Shown piece after piece: positions 36,782 through 45,313 of a stretch of DNA of 64,000 nucleotides. The DNA comes from a virus. The stretch lies in the IMG/VR virus record IMGVR_UViG_3300034071_000719, positions 1 through 64,000 of that record, one strand, 5' to 3'. Each line of letters begins with the position of its first letter. Positions within the stretch are counted from its first letter, which is position 1. A model generated the notes under the pieces. The model was not told where the DNA came from, made no database searches, and worked only from the letters and a program-made list of their open reading frames with translations. The position numbers and the translations under genes were made by a program.

Positions 36782-37720
36782 ATGGCATACGCAGCAGGCG
36801 ATCTAATATTACACGATCATTATAATACCTTTGCAACAGGTAACGCAGACGGTTCAGCAAACAACGCAGTGGCAAACATTAATACTGTATGGGGTACAGG
36901 TACAGGTGCAATTGGTTATGGACAAACAGCTACTACAATAACAGGTGTAACAGCTGGTGCAGTTATTACTGCGACACAATGGTCTACATTAATTGGTAGA
37001 TTAAATAGTATTCTAACACACCAAGCTGGTGCTGGATCAGGTATTACATTACCAACAGCAGGTGCAACAGTTGCATATATTGCCTCATTGCAAACTGGTG
37101 TTACTAATGCATTTAATAATAAAGCAAACTATGCAACACAAGGTGCTACAACTACTGGTGCAAACTTTGATGCAACTGTATCTAGTACAACTGGTTTAAG
37201 TAGTTATACTGTGGACCGTGTAGTAACATTTGCTAGCGCCAATGCCGCACGTTATTTTTTTAATGCGGGCGGACAATTAAATTTAAGATTAAGTACAGTT
37301 AACTCAGCAGATAGCGGATCAGAAAACAGTTTTGCTAGACTAGTAACTGGTTTAGGCGGAGTTGCTTTTAAAAATACAGCAAATGGCGGACGCACAGGTA
37401 CTGGTCTTACATTAAACACAAACAATACAGCACTTGGTTATAGAACTAACGTACTTAACACACCGGCTACTATAGTGCAAGTTACTGATACCACAGCAAG
37501 TTACACAGCAAGCACTGGGTATTTACAAGTGTATACAAGCAGTAGTGACACTACTAACGGCTCAAACGGATTAAACGTAGTTTTCCGTACTGTTTATTCT
37601 ATTACTGATAAAACATGGAATGATACATTAAGTCTTACTTACAGAATGGCAGTTGATATTGTATATCCAGAAACTTCAAACTTACCAGCAAGTCCGTGGG
37701 GCACGCCAACTGTTTCATAA
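36782..37720 (+). CDS. Conserved virion structural protein
   Basis: A 312-residue protein starting AAGDLILHDHYNTFATG, with GTGTGAIGYGQ near residue 40 and a C-terminal beta-rich half (GLNVVFRTVYSITDKTWNDTLSLTYRMAVDIVYPETSNL). It resembles proteins found at the end of fibre modules in T4-like aquatic phages. No enzymatic motif, signal peptide or membrane segment is seen. It is the last gene before the terminator-promoter junction at 37721-37799, so it probably closes the structural operon. Confidence 0.6.
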   Translation: MAYAAGDLILHDHYNTFATGNADGSANNAVANINTVWGTGTGAIGYGQTATTITGVTAGAVITATQWSTLIGRLNSILTHQAGAGSGITLPTAGATVAYIASLQTGVTNAFNNKANYATQGATTTGANFDATVSSTTGLSSYTVDRVVTFASANAARYFFNAGGQLNLRLSTVNSADSGSENSFARLVTGLGGVAFKNTANGGRTGTGLTLNTNNTALGYRTNVLNTPATIVQVTDTTASYTASTGYLQVYTSSSDTTNGSNGLNVVFRTVYSITDKTWNDTLSLTYRMAVDIVYPETSNLPASPWGTPTVS

Positions 37721-37723
37721 TAG

Positions 37724-37752
37724 TTGACAAACTGATATAAATGTAGTAAACT
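37724..37752 (+). promoter_or_regulatory. Sigma-70-type promoter (TTGACA-N17-TAAACT)
   Basis: A consensus -35 TTGACA (37724-37729), 17-base spacing and TAAACT (37747-37752). A late-promoter-like TATAAATG (37736-37743) lies within the spacer. The promoter is placed to drive the enzyme island starting at 37800. The expected start near 37759 falls in the left arm of the terminator hairpin. Confidence 0.5.
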
Positions 37753-37783
37753 ATAGGTAAGTTATTTACACTTACCTATTTTT
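37753..37783 (+). terminator. Rho-independent terminator after the fibre operon
   Basis: A perfect 9-bp stem, ATAGGTAAG (37753-37761) / CTTACCTAT (37771-37779), with a 9-base loop and a T-run through 37783. It follows the last virion gene by 32 bases and would stop transcripts from upstream. Confidence 0.65.
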
Positions 37784-37799
37784 ATGGCTAATTACTATT

Positions 37800-38117
37800 A
37801 TGACAACAGAAATCAATCAACTAGTTGCCCGAATTAAGCAAGCAACAGATTATCAAACAAACAAACGCATACTTAGAGAAAAAATACAAAGTGATTTGCA
37901 TTTTACACTTAGTGGTGGGCTATTCAAGGCCACTCCTGAACTAATAGCATTTCTAAACTTATATGACTTGTACGAAATGGTTATAGAAGATACCTATCAA
38001 AATCCAATTAAAGTTAATAGAATAGCAATGTTAGAGTTAGCTAAACAGCATTATCAAATGGCTATGAACGCATGGCATATACAACACGAAGAACTTAAAC
38101 GTGCAAGAAAAGTCTAA
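37800..38117 (+). CDS. Conserved small phage protein of unknown function
   Basis: A 105-residue, mostly helical protein. The segment LFKATPELIAFLNLYDLYEMVIEDTYQNPIKVNR is a recognisable pattern in T4-like aquatic phages near structural genes, followed by a long helix (LELAKQHYQMAMNAWHIQHEEL). The function is unknown; a role in tail or fibre assembly is only suggested by location. No ribosome site is obvious before the ATG. The stop overlaps the next start by 17 bases. Confidence 0.65.
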   Translation: MTTEINQLVARIKQATDYQTNKRILREKIQSDLHFTLSGGLFKATPELIAFLNLYDLYEMVIEDTYQNPIKVNRIAMLELAKQHYQMAMNAWHIQHEELKRARKV

Positions 38118-38862
38118 AGGTGTAATACTATTTGCAGTTAACACAGACACCGTCGATTACGTTAAAATCGCGGAGCAGGCCGCACGACTAATAAAACACA
38201 CATTAAATCTACCAACTACTATTATAACAGATACTGGTGTTGAATCAATTGGTAATATTCGTACTGGTCATGCAAGTGGAACACAATGGAAAAATGGTGG
38301 TAGATATCGTGCATATGAACTTAGCCCGTATGATGAAACTATATTGCTTGATAGTGATTATTTACAGTTAGATACTAGTCTAATAGATATACTCGATACA
38401 ACAGTTGATTACAAGCTAATGCATCACAATCAAAGCCCTACAATGTCAATGTCGGGCAACATGGGTCAACTAAGTTTAGATTATGTATGGGCAACTGCTA
38501 TAACATTTAAACGTACCAATAAAACAAAAGCATTGTTTGAATTAGTGGGCAGAATTGAACGCAACTATGCCTACTATCGCAAACTATATCACATTAGAGA
38601 ACGCAACTTCCGCAATGATTACGCATTTGCAATTGCAAACAATATTATTAGCGGTTACACTACTGACCTTGCACAAAGTATCCCTTTTACTATGTTAACC
38701 ATTGATAAACTAGTCAAAAACATTGAAATAACAGGCGAAAAGATGATTATACGTGAAGAAAATATAGCGCATGTCATTGCCAAGCAAAACGTACACATAA
38801 TGGATAAAGATTACTTATTAAGTGCAGACTTTGACAAATTGGTGGATACAATATGCGCATAA
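38101..38862 (+). CDS. Glycosyltransferase-like protein (GT-A fold)
   Basis: A 253-residue protein starting at GTG. VILFAVNTDTVDYVKIAEQAARLI begins a Rossmann-like fold, and ETILLDSDYL (Asp84-Ser-Asp86) is the metal-binding DxD motif of GT-A glycosyltransferases such as family 8. A similar layout occurs in the next protein, so they are probably paralogues. Substrate cannot be predicted. It is likely to transfer sugars to phage DNA, virion proteins or host glycans; the island of sugar enzymes that follows favours surface glycans. Confidence 0.6.
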   Translation: MQEKSKGVILFAVNTDTVDYVKIAEQAARLIKHTLNLPTTIITDTGVESIGNIRTGHASGTQWKNGGRYRAYELSPYDETILLDSDYLQLDTSLIDILDTTVDYKLMHHNQSPTMSMSGNMGQLSLDYVWATAITFKRTNKTKALFELVGRIERNYAYYRKLYHIRERNFRNDYAFAIANNIISGYTTDLAQSIPFTMLTIDKLVKNIEITGEKMIIREENIAHVIAKQNVHIMDKDYLLSADFDKLVDTICA

Positions 38863-39707
38863 CACCACATCAAGCACAGCAAGGCTTTATGACCATTGCA
38901 CAAAACACAGCAGACGTTGATTATTTACGTCTCGCTTACGTACAAGCAATGAGCATTAAACTAACAATGCCCGGTAGCTTGTATGCAGTAGCAGTTGATA
39001 AAAATACATTAGAGCAAGTAACAGAACAACATCGTAAAGTGTTTGATTATGTAATTACAATTGAAAATGACTTAGCGCAAGACGAAACTTGGAAGTTAAG
39101 TAACGAGTGGCAAGCATTTTATCTCACACCATTCAAAGAAACAATTAAACTTGAAAGCGATATTGTGTTTACAAGAAGCATTGCACACTGGTGGACTGCT
39201 TTTAGATTAAAAAATGTTGTACTAAGCACAGGCTGTAGAGATTATAAGCAAGAGTTAAGTAACTCACGTGAATATAGAAAGTTGTTTGATGATAACGAAT
39301 TACCCGATACCTACAATGGACTAATGTATTTTAGGTACACAAGAGAAGCAACACAGTTCTTTACACTAGCAGAACAAATATTTAAAAACTGGGCGTATCT
39401 ACGTGATAATGTATTACTTAACTGTCGCGACGATAACCCAACTACTGATGTTGTTTATGCGTTAACTGCAAAGTTAATTGGCGTAGAAGATTGTACATTG
39501 TCGATGGACTTTATTAACTTTGTGCATATGAAACCTGCTATTAACAAGTGGACAAGTACGCCGTGGCCCGAATTAGTAATGTGCGAAACAGATTTGCCAA
39601 TGGTACGTATAGCAAATACAAATCAATATCATCCGATTCACTATCACGAAAAGAGTTGGGTAACTGATGCATTAGTTAAGGAGTACGAAGATGAATTCAG
39701 AAGATGA
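38853..39707 (+). CDS. Glycosyltransferase-like protein, paralogue of the previous gene
   Basis: A 284-residue protein with the same plan as the preceding one: FMTIAQNTADVDYLRLAYVQAMSIK, then TPFKETIKLESDIVF, where ESD (Glu101-Ser-Asp103) takes the place of the DxD motif. The first acidic residue is changed from Asp to Glu. It may still bind the metal-nucleotide or may have lost activity. Start overlaps the previous stop by 10 bases and the end overlaps the next gene by 17 bases. Confidence 0.5.
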   Translation: MRITPHQAQQGFMTIAQNTADVDYLRLAYVQAMSIKLTMPGSLYAVAVDKNTLEQVTEQHRKVFDYVITIENDLAQDETWKLSNEWQAFYLTPFKETIKLESDIVFTRSIAHWWTAFRLKNVVLSTGCRDYKQELSNSREYRKLFDDNELPDTYNGLMYFRYTREATQFFTLAEQIFKNWAYLRDNVLLNCRDDNPTTDVVYALTAKLIGVEDCTLSMDFINFVHMKPAINKWTSTPWPELVMCETDLPMVRIANTNQYHPIHYHEKSWVTDALVKEYEDEFRR

Positions 39708-40041
39708 ATTAGCTAAAGCATTTGCAATGATACAACCTATCATAGAAGAAGTTAAAGAATACAGAATACACTATGAAGAAGATGGGCACATTACAATGTG
39801 TACAATGATAAATCACCCAGATGATACAACATATATCGTTGTTAGCAAAGATGAATACGACAACTACTTCCGCTATACAATTGTAGATGGTAAGCTGAAA
39901 AAGATTGACAACAACCCCGGTATTCGTGTACAATTAGTAAGTAGCTCCGAGGGTTATGCTGTAGTAAAGAAACATGCTGGATTAATATTAGAACCAACCG
40001 ATACTTACAATGAGATTGAATACTATGACACAAATCGTTGA
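39691..40041 (+). CDS. Hypothetical protein
   Basis: A 116-residue acidic protein with an N-terminal helix (ELAKAFAMIQPIIEEVKEYR) followed by beta strands (HITMCTMINHPDDTTYIVVSKDEY, then GKLKKIDNNPGIRVQLV). No known motif, signal peptide or membrane segment is recognised. It overlaps both neighbours in a tightly packed operon, which supports it being real. Function unknown. Confidence 0.55.
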   Translation: MNSEDELAKAFAMIQPIIEEVKEYRIHYEEDGHITMCTMINHPDDTTYIVVSKDEYDNYFRYTIVDGKLKKIDNNPGIRVQLVSSSEGYAVVKKHAGLILEPTDTYNEIEYYDTNR

Positions 40042-40921
40042 TATTGCAGATTTAGACTGCATCTACCTAAGTTATGATGAGCCAAAAAAAGAAGAGTTTT
40101 GGATTAAGATTCAAAATATGGTTCCGTGGGCTAAACGTGTAGATAGTGTTAAAGGCAGTGATGCCGCACATAAAGCAGCCGCATCTGCAAGTGATACTGA
40201 ACGCTTTGTATTAATCGATGGCGACAACTTACCCGACCCAGAGTTCTTTAACTTACAACTTACATTAGATGATACTAATAAAGATGTAGTCTTTCGTTGG
40301 AAGGCACGTAACATCATTAATGGCTTACAGTACGGTAACGGTGGTATGAGTTGCTGGACTAAAGAATTCATCAATAATATGCGCACACACGAAGCAAGCA
40401 ACGGTGATGATGATACTGCCGTTGAGTTTTGCTTTGACCCACGCTATTGGGCAATGAATGATTGCTACAGCACAACATACCCAAATCAAAGTCCATATCA
40501 AGCGTGGAGAGCTGGCTTTAGAGAAGGCGTTAAGATGTGTTTAGATCGCGGCACTAAGCCAAATCTATTAGATTTTGAGAAGCGTGTACATGATCGGAAC
40601 TACGATCATTTAAGCATATGGCATAATGTAGGCATGGACGTAGAGAATGGTGACTGGGCAATGTACGGTGCTAAACTTGGCACATATATGACTATGATTA
40701 CAGATTGGGATTATAGAGAAGTACAAGACTTTGATGCATTGGATAAAATTTGGCATCAAAACAAAGTACTAAACTTAGTAGAAGAATGCAATGAAATGTC
40801 ACATACATTAAATGTAAAATTAGGATTACCCGCACCACATTTAACAGCAGACCAAAGTAAATTCTTTAAATATCATTACAAGAGTATGTTTAAGAATAAA
40901 GGAGTAATGTATCGTGAATGA
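40025..40921 (+). CDS. Glycosyltransferase-like protein related to the 872-residue protein
   Basis: About 298 residues from the ATG at 40025 (an ATG at 40010 is also in frame; GAG lies 8 bases before 40025). It contains AHKAAASASDTERFVLIDGDN (a DGD motif), NGLQYGNGGMSCWTKEFI and PYQAWRAGFREGVKM. The same pattern recurs in the C-terminal domain of the protein at 57434 (AYKAAAELSETPWFFAVFAKLE, NGLEYGHMGV, TWRTAFRECIKL), so they share a domain. A nucleotide-sugar transferase fold is likely but not proven. Confidence 0.5.
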   Translation: MTQIVDIADLDCIYLSYDEPKKEEFWIKIQNMVPWAKRVDSVKGSDAAHKAAASASDTERFVLIDGDNLPDPEFFNLQLTLDDTNKDVVFRWKARNIINGLQYGNGGMSCWTKEFINNMRTHEASNGDDDTAVEFCFDPRYWAMNDCYSTTYPNQSPYQAWRAGFREGVKMCLDRGTKPNLLDFEKRVHDRNYDHLSIWHNVGMDVENGDWAMYGAKLGTYMTMITDWDYREVQDFDALDKIWHQNKVLNLVEECNEMSHTLNVKLGLPAPHLTADQSKFFKYHYKSMFKNKGVMYRE

Positions 40922-41537
40922 TTTAACTATTTCGCCGTGGCATGTTCTAAATATAGATATTAGTAATGCTATACGAGAAGATTTTGATTTTAATAATTTA
41001 ATCAATGAATCAACTATCCGTGATTTATGGCCATATAATCGAGAAACAATAAGTGAGCTATTCTCTGCTGAATGGTTAGCTTATATGAATGAGATTGGAT
41101 TACCACCGGATTCTGCTACTATCTTTTATAGATCTCCATTCTTTGAAGAATCAATGGCGCACGTTGATTTATTCCAAAATCCAATTCGTCCAGCAGTATT
41201 TGCATTAAATTGGGTAGTAAGTGAAGGGGACGACAGCGAAATGATTTGGTTCGATACTCCTGACACCCCAGGTGAATATATTATGTACGATGCAACTGAA
41301 GTTGGATCTCGTAATATGTCTTGGCCGATGTCATCGTTTGATGGTAAACACATGTACCGTAGAACATTAGGTAAACAGTTAACTTTAGTAGCAACAGGTA
41401 GGCCACATAATATTATTGTTAATAAGATTCCTCGTTGGTGCATAAGTGTACGTTTTTCTACTAGAACATTTAATATTCAGTCATGGGAAGAAGCAATTGC
41501 GCACTTTAGCAAATTTATAGTTAAGGCACCAGAATAA
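40914..41537 (+). CDS. 2OG-Fe(II) oxygenase-like protein
   Basis: A 207-residue protein with GTG start (AAGGAG about 10 bases upstream). AHVDLF (His83, Asp85), a distal His165 (GRPHNIIVN) and Arg174/Arg180 (PRWCISVRF) are laid out as in the double-stranded beta-helix of 2-oxoglutarate/iron oxygenases that phages carry in number. FALNWVVSEGDDSEMIWFDTP fits the strands between. The substrate is unknown; nearby sugar genes suggest a glycan or protein side-chain. Assignment is from motif spacing only. Confidence 0.45.
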   Translation: MNDLTISPWHVLNIDISNAIREDFDFNNLINESTIRDLWPYNRETISELFSAEWLAYMNEIGLPPDSATIFYRSPFFEESMAHVDLFQNPIRPAVFALNWVVSEGDDSEMIWFDTPDTPGEYIMYDATEVGSRNMSWPMSSFDGKHMYRRTLGKQLTLVATGRPHNIIVNKIPRWCISVRFSTRTFNIQSWEEAIAHFSKFIVKAPE

Positions 41538-42206
41538 ATGTTAATAACTTACGGAAGTAATAAACCGTTATGTCTGATTGGTGTTCCAAAATCAGTAATG
41601 ACACAAGAAGGATTATTTTATCTTGAGAACGGATATAATGATCCAGATCACACAGCAGGACCAATTACAGTAATCACTCCAGAAGAATTTTTGGCATTAA
41701 ATGATAAAACTGTATATCAATATTGTGTAGTGTTTACACTTGATACAGTTGCTAGAACAAATATAATTAATATTTTAGAAGAGCAACAACTAGATTGCTT
41801 TAGTTATGTACATCATACATCGGTGATACGCAACGATATTGCAATAACTGAAGTTATTGGACACGGTAGTTTTCTGTGCTCATTTAATACAGTTATGATG
41901 GGCGCAACCATCGGAAAACATTGCATATTAGAAACATATTGCCTTATATCACATTATAGTACATTAGCGGATAATGTTATTATACATTCGGGCACATTGA
42001 TTGCTGGTAAAACTAAAATCGGTAGCGGGTGTATATTTAATTTTAAAGCAGCCTCACTTAATGCATTAACAATATGTGATGGTGTTGAAGTGGGTGCATT
42101 AAGTACAGTCACTAAAGACATAGCTGTATCGGGACGATACATGGGTTCGATTGCACGATATGTGGGACCTCTAATTATATTTCAAGACCCGGGAACAACA
42201 GGATAG
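41538..42206 (+). CDS. NeuD/PglD-type left-handed beta-helix acyltransferase
   Basis: A 222-residue protein. Residues 1-90 form an alpha/beta domain (LCLIGVPKSV...), and from about 95 to 200 hexapeptide repeats are visible (IAITEVIGHGSFL, VMMGATIGKHCIL, NVIIHSGTLIAG, KIGSGCIFN, VEVGALSTVTKDI). The plan matches NeuD/PglD-like O- or N-acetyltransferases that acetylate sugars using acetyl-CoA. The neighbouring DegT-like gene is the natural partner in making acetamido-sugars. Confidence 0.75.
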   Translation: MLITYGSNKPLCLIGVPKSVMTQEGLFYLENGYNDPDHTAGPITVITPEEFLALNDKTVYQYCVVFTLDTVARTNIINILEEQQLDCFSYVHHTSVIRNDIAITEVIGHGSFLCSFNTVMMGATIGKHCILETYCLISHYSTLADNVIIHSGTLIAGKTKIGSGCIFNFKAASLNALTICDGVEVGALSTVTKDIAVSGRYMGSIARYVGPLIIFQDPGTTG

Positions 42207-42208
42207 TT

Positions 42209-42901
42209 ATGTATAAATCATGGCCATTGGCCCCAACATATGAATGGCGACGCCGAGAATTAGATCAATTAACTGCACAAGGTTATGTGTGGAATTCTCC
42301 ATCAGATGTAATTGATCTATTTGAAAAGAAAGTAGCTACTTTTGCGGGCAGTAAATATGCAGTAGCAATTGATTGTTGTTCACATGGTATATTTCTTGCA
42401 TTAAAATATCTCAAAGCATTTGGCCCAATAGATGTCCCAGCACGTACATATATATCAGTACCGGCGCAAGTTATCCATGCTGGGTGCAGTGTTAATTTTA
42501 CACAAGAAGAATGGACTGGTGTATATCAATTAACTCCGTATCCTATTTTTGATGGAGCAGTGCGTTGGCAAAAGGATATGTACAAGGGTGGGTTCCATAT
42601 ACTATCATTTCAGATTAAAAAGCGTATACCAATCGGCAAAGGCGGCATGATTCTAACTGATGATATAGATGCATACAATTGGCTTAAACGAGCTAGTCAT
42701 GATGGTAGAACATTTGGCGTTAATTTTGATCAAGATACAGTTGAAATGATAGGCTGGCACTATAATATGACTCCCGAAGATGCTGCAAGAGGTATTATGC
42801 TAATGGACCAAACAGCTGATTTCAATGAAGATTCGGGCAATTATAAATCGTACACCGATTTGTCACTATTGTCAATTTTTACAAAAACAACGGAGAAGTA
42901 A
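42209..42901 (+). CDS. Short DegT/DnrJ-type aminotransferase-like protein
   Basis: A 230-residue protein with SKYAVAIDCCSHGIFLAL (cofactor phosphate loop) and SFQIKKRIPIGKGGM, where Lys138 aligns with the PLP-binding lysine of DegT/EryC1 aminotransferases. DGAVRW stands where the family has DAAQ/H, so the Asp is kept but the Gln/His is not. The family is usually 360-400 residues; the C-terminal small domain is missing. It may be a minimal or degenerate form. A full-length homologue is encoded at 60033-61124. Stop and next start overlap. Confidence 0.6.
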   Translation: MYKSWPLAPTYEWRRRELDQLTAQGYVWNSPSDVIDLFEKKVATFAGSKYAVAIDCCSHGIFLALKYLKAFGPIDVPARTYISVPAQVIHAGCSVNFTQEEWTGVYQLTPYPIFDGAVRWQKDMYKGGFHILSFQIKKRIPIGKGGMILTDDIDAYNWLKRASHDGRTFGVNFDQDTVEMIGWHYNMTPEDAARGIMLMDQTADFNEDSGNYKSYTDLSLLSIFTKTTEK

Positions 42902-43935
42902 TGAAAGTAGATATGCAAAAACATTGGGGCAGTAAAGAACTTTATTACGTGCCCGAGTTGATTTCTAAAATAATTCATAGTATGCAAACAGATGGAACGG
43001 TATATCTATTCACTAATGAAGGAAAAAATGGTGCCAACAATGGTTTGTATAAATTATTAGATGACTTGTGCTTGTACTGGAAATGGGACAAGTCGGCTAT
43101 TACAATAGAAACATCAAACTTTATGCCTACTTCATGGTTAACAACAGAATTATTGCCAAACTATGGTAGTAGCCACCCTGACTATAATATAAAACGCACT
43201 TCGCTTAATATGATGGCGGCATATATGGATATTACTAGTAAAATATATTCATGGAATAAAGAAAAATATTACGGAATGTTTATTGCTCGTGCATCATCCG
43301 ACAGGATTTACGCTGCACATGCTCATACAAAATTTAAATTTAAGGAAATGGGGCTAACAAGTTTTAGAGAAAATTTATTCGAATATATGAGTTATCCTGA
43401 TCTAGTAGATTACTTTATGCATTCAAATCAGACATACAAAGAAATGCTAGAAGTTGTGCCACACAGTGATATAGAAGAGTTAATCCCGTCTCCGAATTCG
43501 CCATTAATTACTCCGCCGTATAATACCAGTGATTGGGGTAAGGTATACGAAAAAATAGCCATTGATATTGTATGCGAAACTAGTACTGAACCAAATTGTG
43601 GTGATGTGTCAGAGAAAGTATATCGCCCATTGTATTATAAACGACCGTTTTTATTAATTGGCTCACCGGGGCAATTTGCTATTCTGCATGAGTTAGGATT
43701 TAAAACATTTGATGGGATAATCGACGAATCCTACGATAAATTAACCGGAGTTGCTCGTGTCAATAAAGTATTTGAAATATTAGAACAATTAATTTTAGAC
43801 AACAGAATGGATACGCTGTTAGATGAATGTAAAGAAATACTTGAACATAACCATAAACAAATGATTCGATTATCTATTGAACATAGAGTAAAGCATAGAG
43901 ACGAGCTAAAAAAATTGATGGATAACGATGAGTAG
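42901..43935 (+). CDS. Putative glycosyltransferase (GT10-like C-terminal region)
   Basis: A 344-residue protein. Around residues 236-262, VSEKVYRPLYYKRPFLLIGSPGQFAILHELGFKTF resembles the donor-binding C-terminal part of fucosyltransferase-like GT-B enzymes, in which an EK pair and a P-x-x-x-G loop are conserved. The N-terminal half shows no recognisable motif. Location after the aminotransferase- and acetyltransferase-like genes fits a sugar-transfer role. Alternative: a phage protein of unknown function. Confidence 0.45.
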   Translation: MKVDMQKHWGSKELYYVPELISKIIHSMQTDGTVYLFTNEGKNGANNGLYKLLDDLCLYWKWDKSAITIETSNFMPTSWLTTELLPNYGSSHPDYNIKRTSLNMMAAYMDITSKIYSWNKEKYYGMFIARASSDRIYAAHAHTKFKFKEMGLTSFRENLFEYMSYPDLVDYFMHSNQTYKEMLEVVPHSDIEELIPSPNSPLITPPYNTSDWGKVYEKIAIDIVCETSTEPNCGDVSEKVYRPLYYKRPFLLIGSPGQFAILHELGFKTFDGIIDESYDKLTGVARVNKVFEILEQLILDNRMDTLLDECKEILEHNHKQMIRLSIEHRVKHRDELKKLMDNDE

Positions 43936-45313
43936 TAATTTTATGTCGGCTGCAGAGGAAATGAAGGACAAGTTAGGTCCTGCACTCTGCTTGGCTAAAT
44001 GGCAACAAGTAAGTCTACATTTGCCAACTGGACTAACAAACAGTTGCTATCATCCGCCCTTACACGAAATTGATAGTGCGCCACTACTATTTAATCCGGG
44101 TGCGCTACACAATACTGACTACAAGAAACAGCAACGTAAACTTATGCTAGAGCAAACACGCCCGGCAGAATGTAGTTATTGTTGGAGTGCAGAAGATAAC
44201 AACCAACTAAGCGACAGACACTATCGCTCCGGTGAACCATGGGCGGCTGAACACTATGAAGAAATAGTAAACGCACCATGGGACCAAGACGTTGTACCGA
44301 GTTATGTTGAAGTAAACTTCAGTCATGGCTGTAACTTAGCATGTTCATATTGCTCCCCACAATACTCAACAGAGTGGGGTAAGGATACAGACAGATGGGG
44401 TGCGTATCCAACAAGCGTACCACACAATGCGCCTGAACACTTTCAAGGTCGCCGCAAGCCAATCCCAGTACGCGAAGCTAATCCGTATGTTGAAGCATTT
44501 TGGCGTTGGTGGCCCGAGCTGTATCCTAAGCTAAAACACTTTAGAATGACTGGTGGTGAACCGCTTATGGATAAGAATACGCACCGTGTATTTGATTACA
44601 TACTTGCACTACCAAAAAGTGATTTACACGTTGATGTAACTAGTAACTTCAGTGTTGAGCCACAAGTATTTGAAAAGTATTTAGACAAAGTTAAACAACT
44701 ATGCACGGGCGAACGTATAGAACACTTTATGCAGTATGTTAGTCTAGATACTGGACTTCCTGCACATGCAGAATATATACGCGATGGGCTATATTGGGAT
44801 AGAGTCATGCGATATTCTAACGCTTTCCTAACAGAAGTGCCATACCGCAATAGCCTAACGTTTATTATCACAATGAACAATTTAAACATACTTGGACTAA
44901 AACTTTTATTGACTCAGATATTAGAGATGCGTAACAAATACAGCACAACTTATCAACGTGTGTGGTTCGATACGCCACTATTACGTAGCCCAACCTATCA
45001 AAGTTTACAAATACTCCCAGCAAGTTATGTTCGCATATTAGAAGATGTTGTTACGTTTATGCGAACAAATCAAGCAGACGAAACAGCTGATAACTTCGAA
45101 GGCTTTAAAGATTATGAAATACAACGTATGGAACGTAATGTTGAATGGATGAAACAAGGTTGCGAACTCTCGAAGGAATATGTTACAATACAAAGAGCAG
45201 ACTTCTATAGATTTTTTAATGAATATGATAAACGCAGAGGTTTAAACTTTTTGGAAACATTCCCACAGATGACAGAATTTTGGCAGGAGTGCAAATACCA
45301 TGCCGAAACGTAA
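43928..45313 (+). CDS. Radical SAM protein 1 of 7, N-terminal twitch type
   Basis: A 461-residue radical SAM enzyme. The [4Fe-4S]-SAM motif C-x3-C-x2-C is CNLACSYC (Cys135, 139, 142), and TGGEPLM follows near residue 203. The N-terminal half-SPASM (twitch) domain has CLAKW, NSCYHP and CSYC, which probably hold an auxiliary cluster. It is the closest match to protein 3 (PYVEAF...WW, TGGEPLM, HAEYIRDGL, YD.RR), so the two are likely duplicates. Start overlaps the preceding stop by 8 bases. The chemistry and substrate are unknown. Confidence 0.85.
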   Translation: MSSNFMSAAEEMKDKLGPALCLAKWQQVSLHLPTGLTNSCYHPPLHEIDSAPLLFNPGALHNTDYKKQQRKLMLEQTRPAECSYCWSAEDNNQLSDRHYRSGEPWAAEHYEEIVNAPWDQDVVPSYVEVNFSHGCNLACSYCSPQYSTEWGKDTDRWGAYPTSVPHNAPEHFQGRRKPIPVREANPYVEAFWRWWPELYPKLKHFRMTGGEPLMDKNTHRVFDYILALPKSDLHVDVTSNFSVEPQVFEKYLDKVKQLCTGERIEHFMQYVSLDTGLPAHAEYIRDGLYWDRVMRYSNAFLTEVPYRNSLTFIITMNNLNILGLKLLLTQILEMRNKYSTTYQRVWFDTPLLRSPTYQSLQILPASYVRILEDVVTFMRTNQADETADNFEGFKDYEIQRMERNVEWMKQGCELSKEYVTIQRADFYRFFNEYDKRRGLNFLETFPQMTEFWQECKYHAET

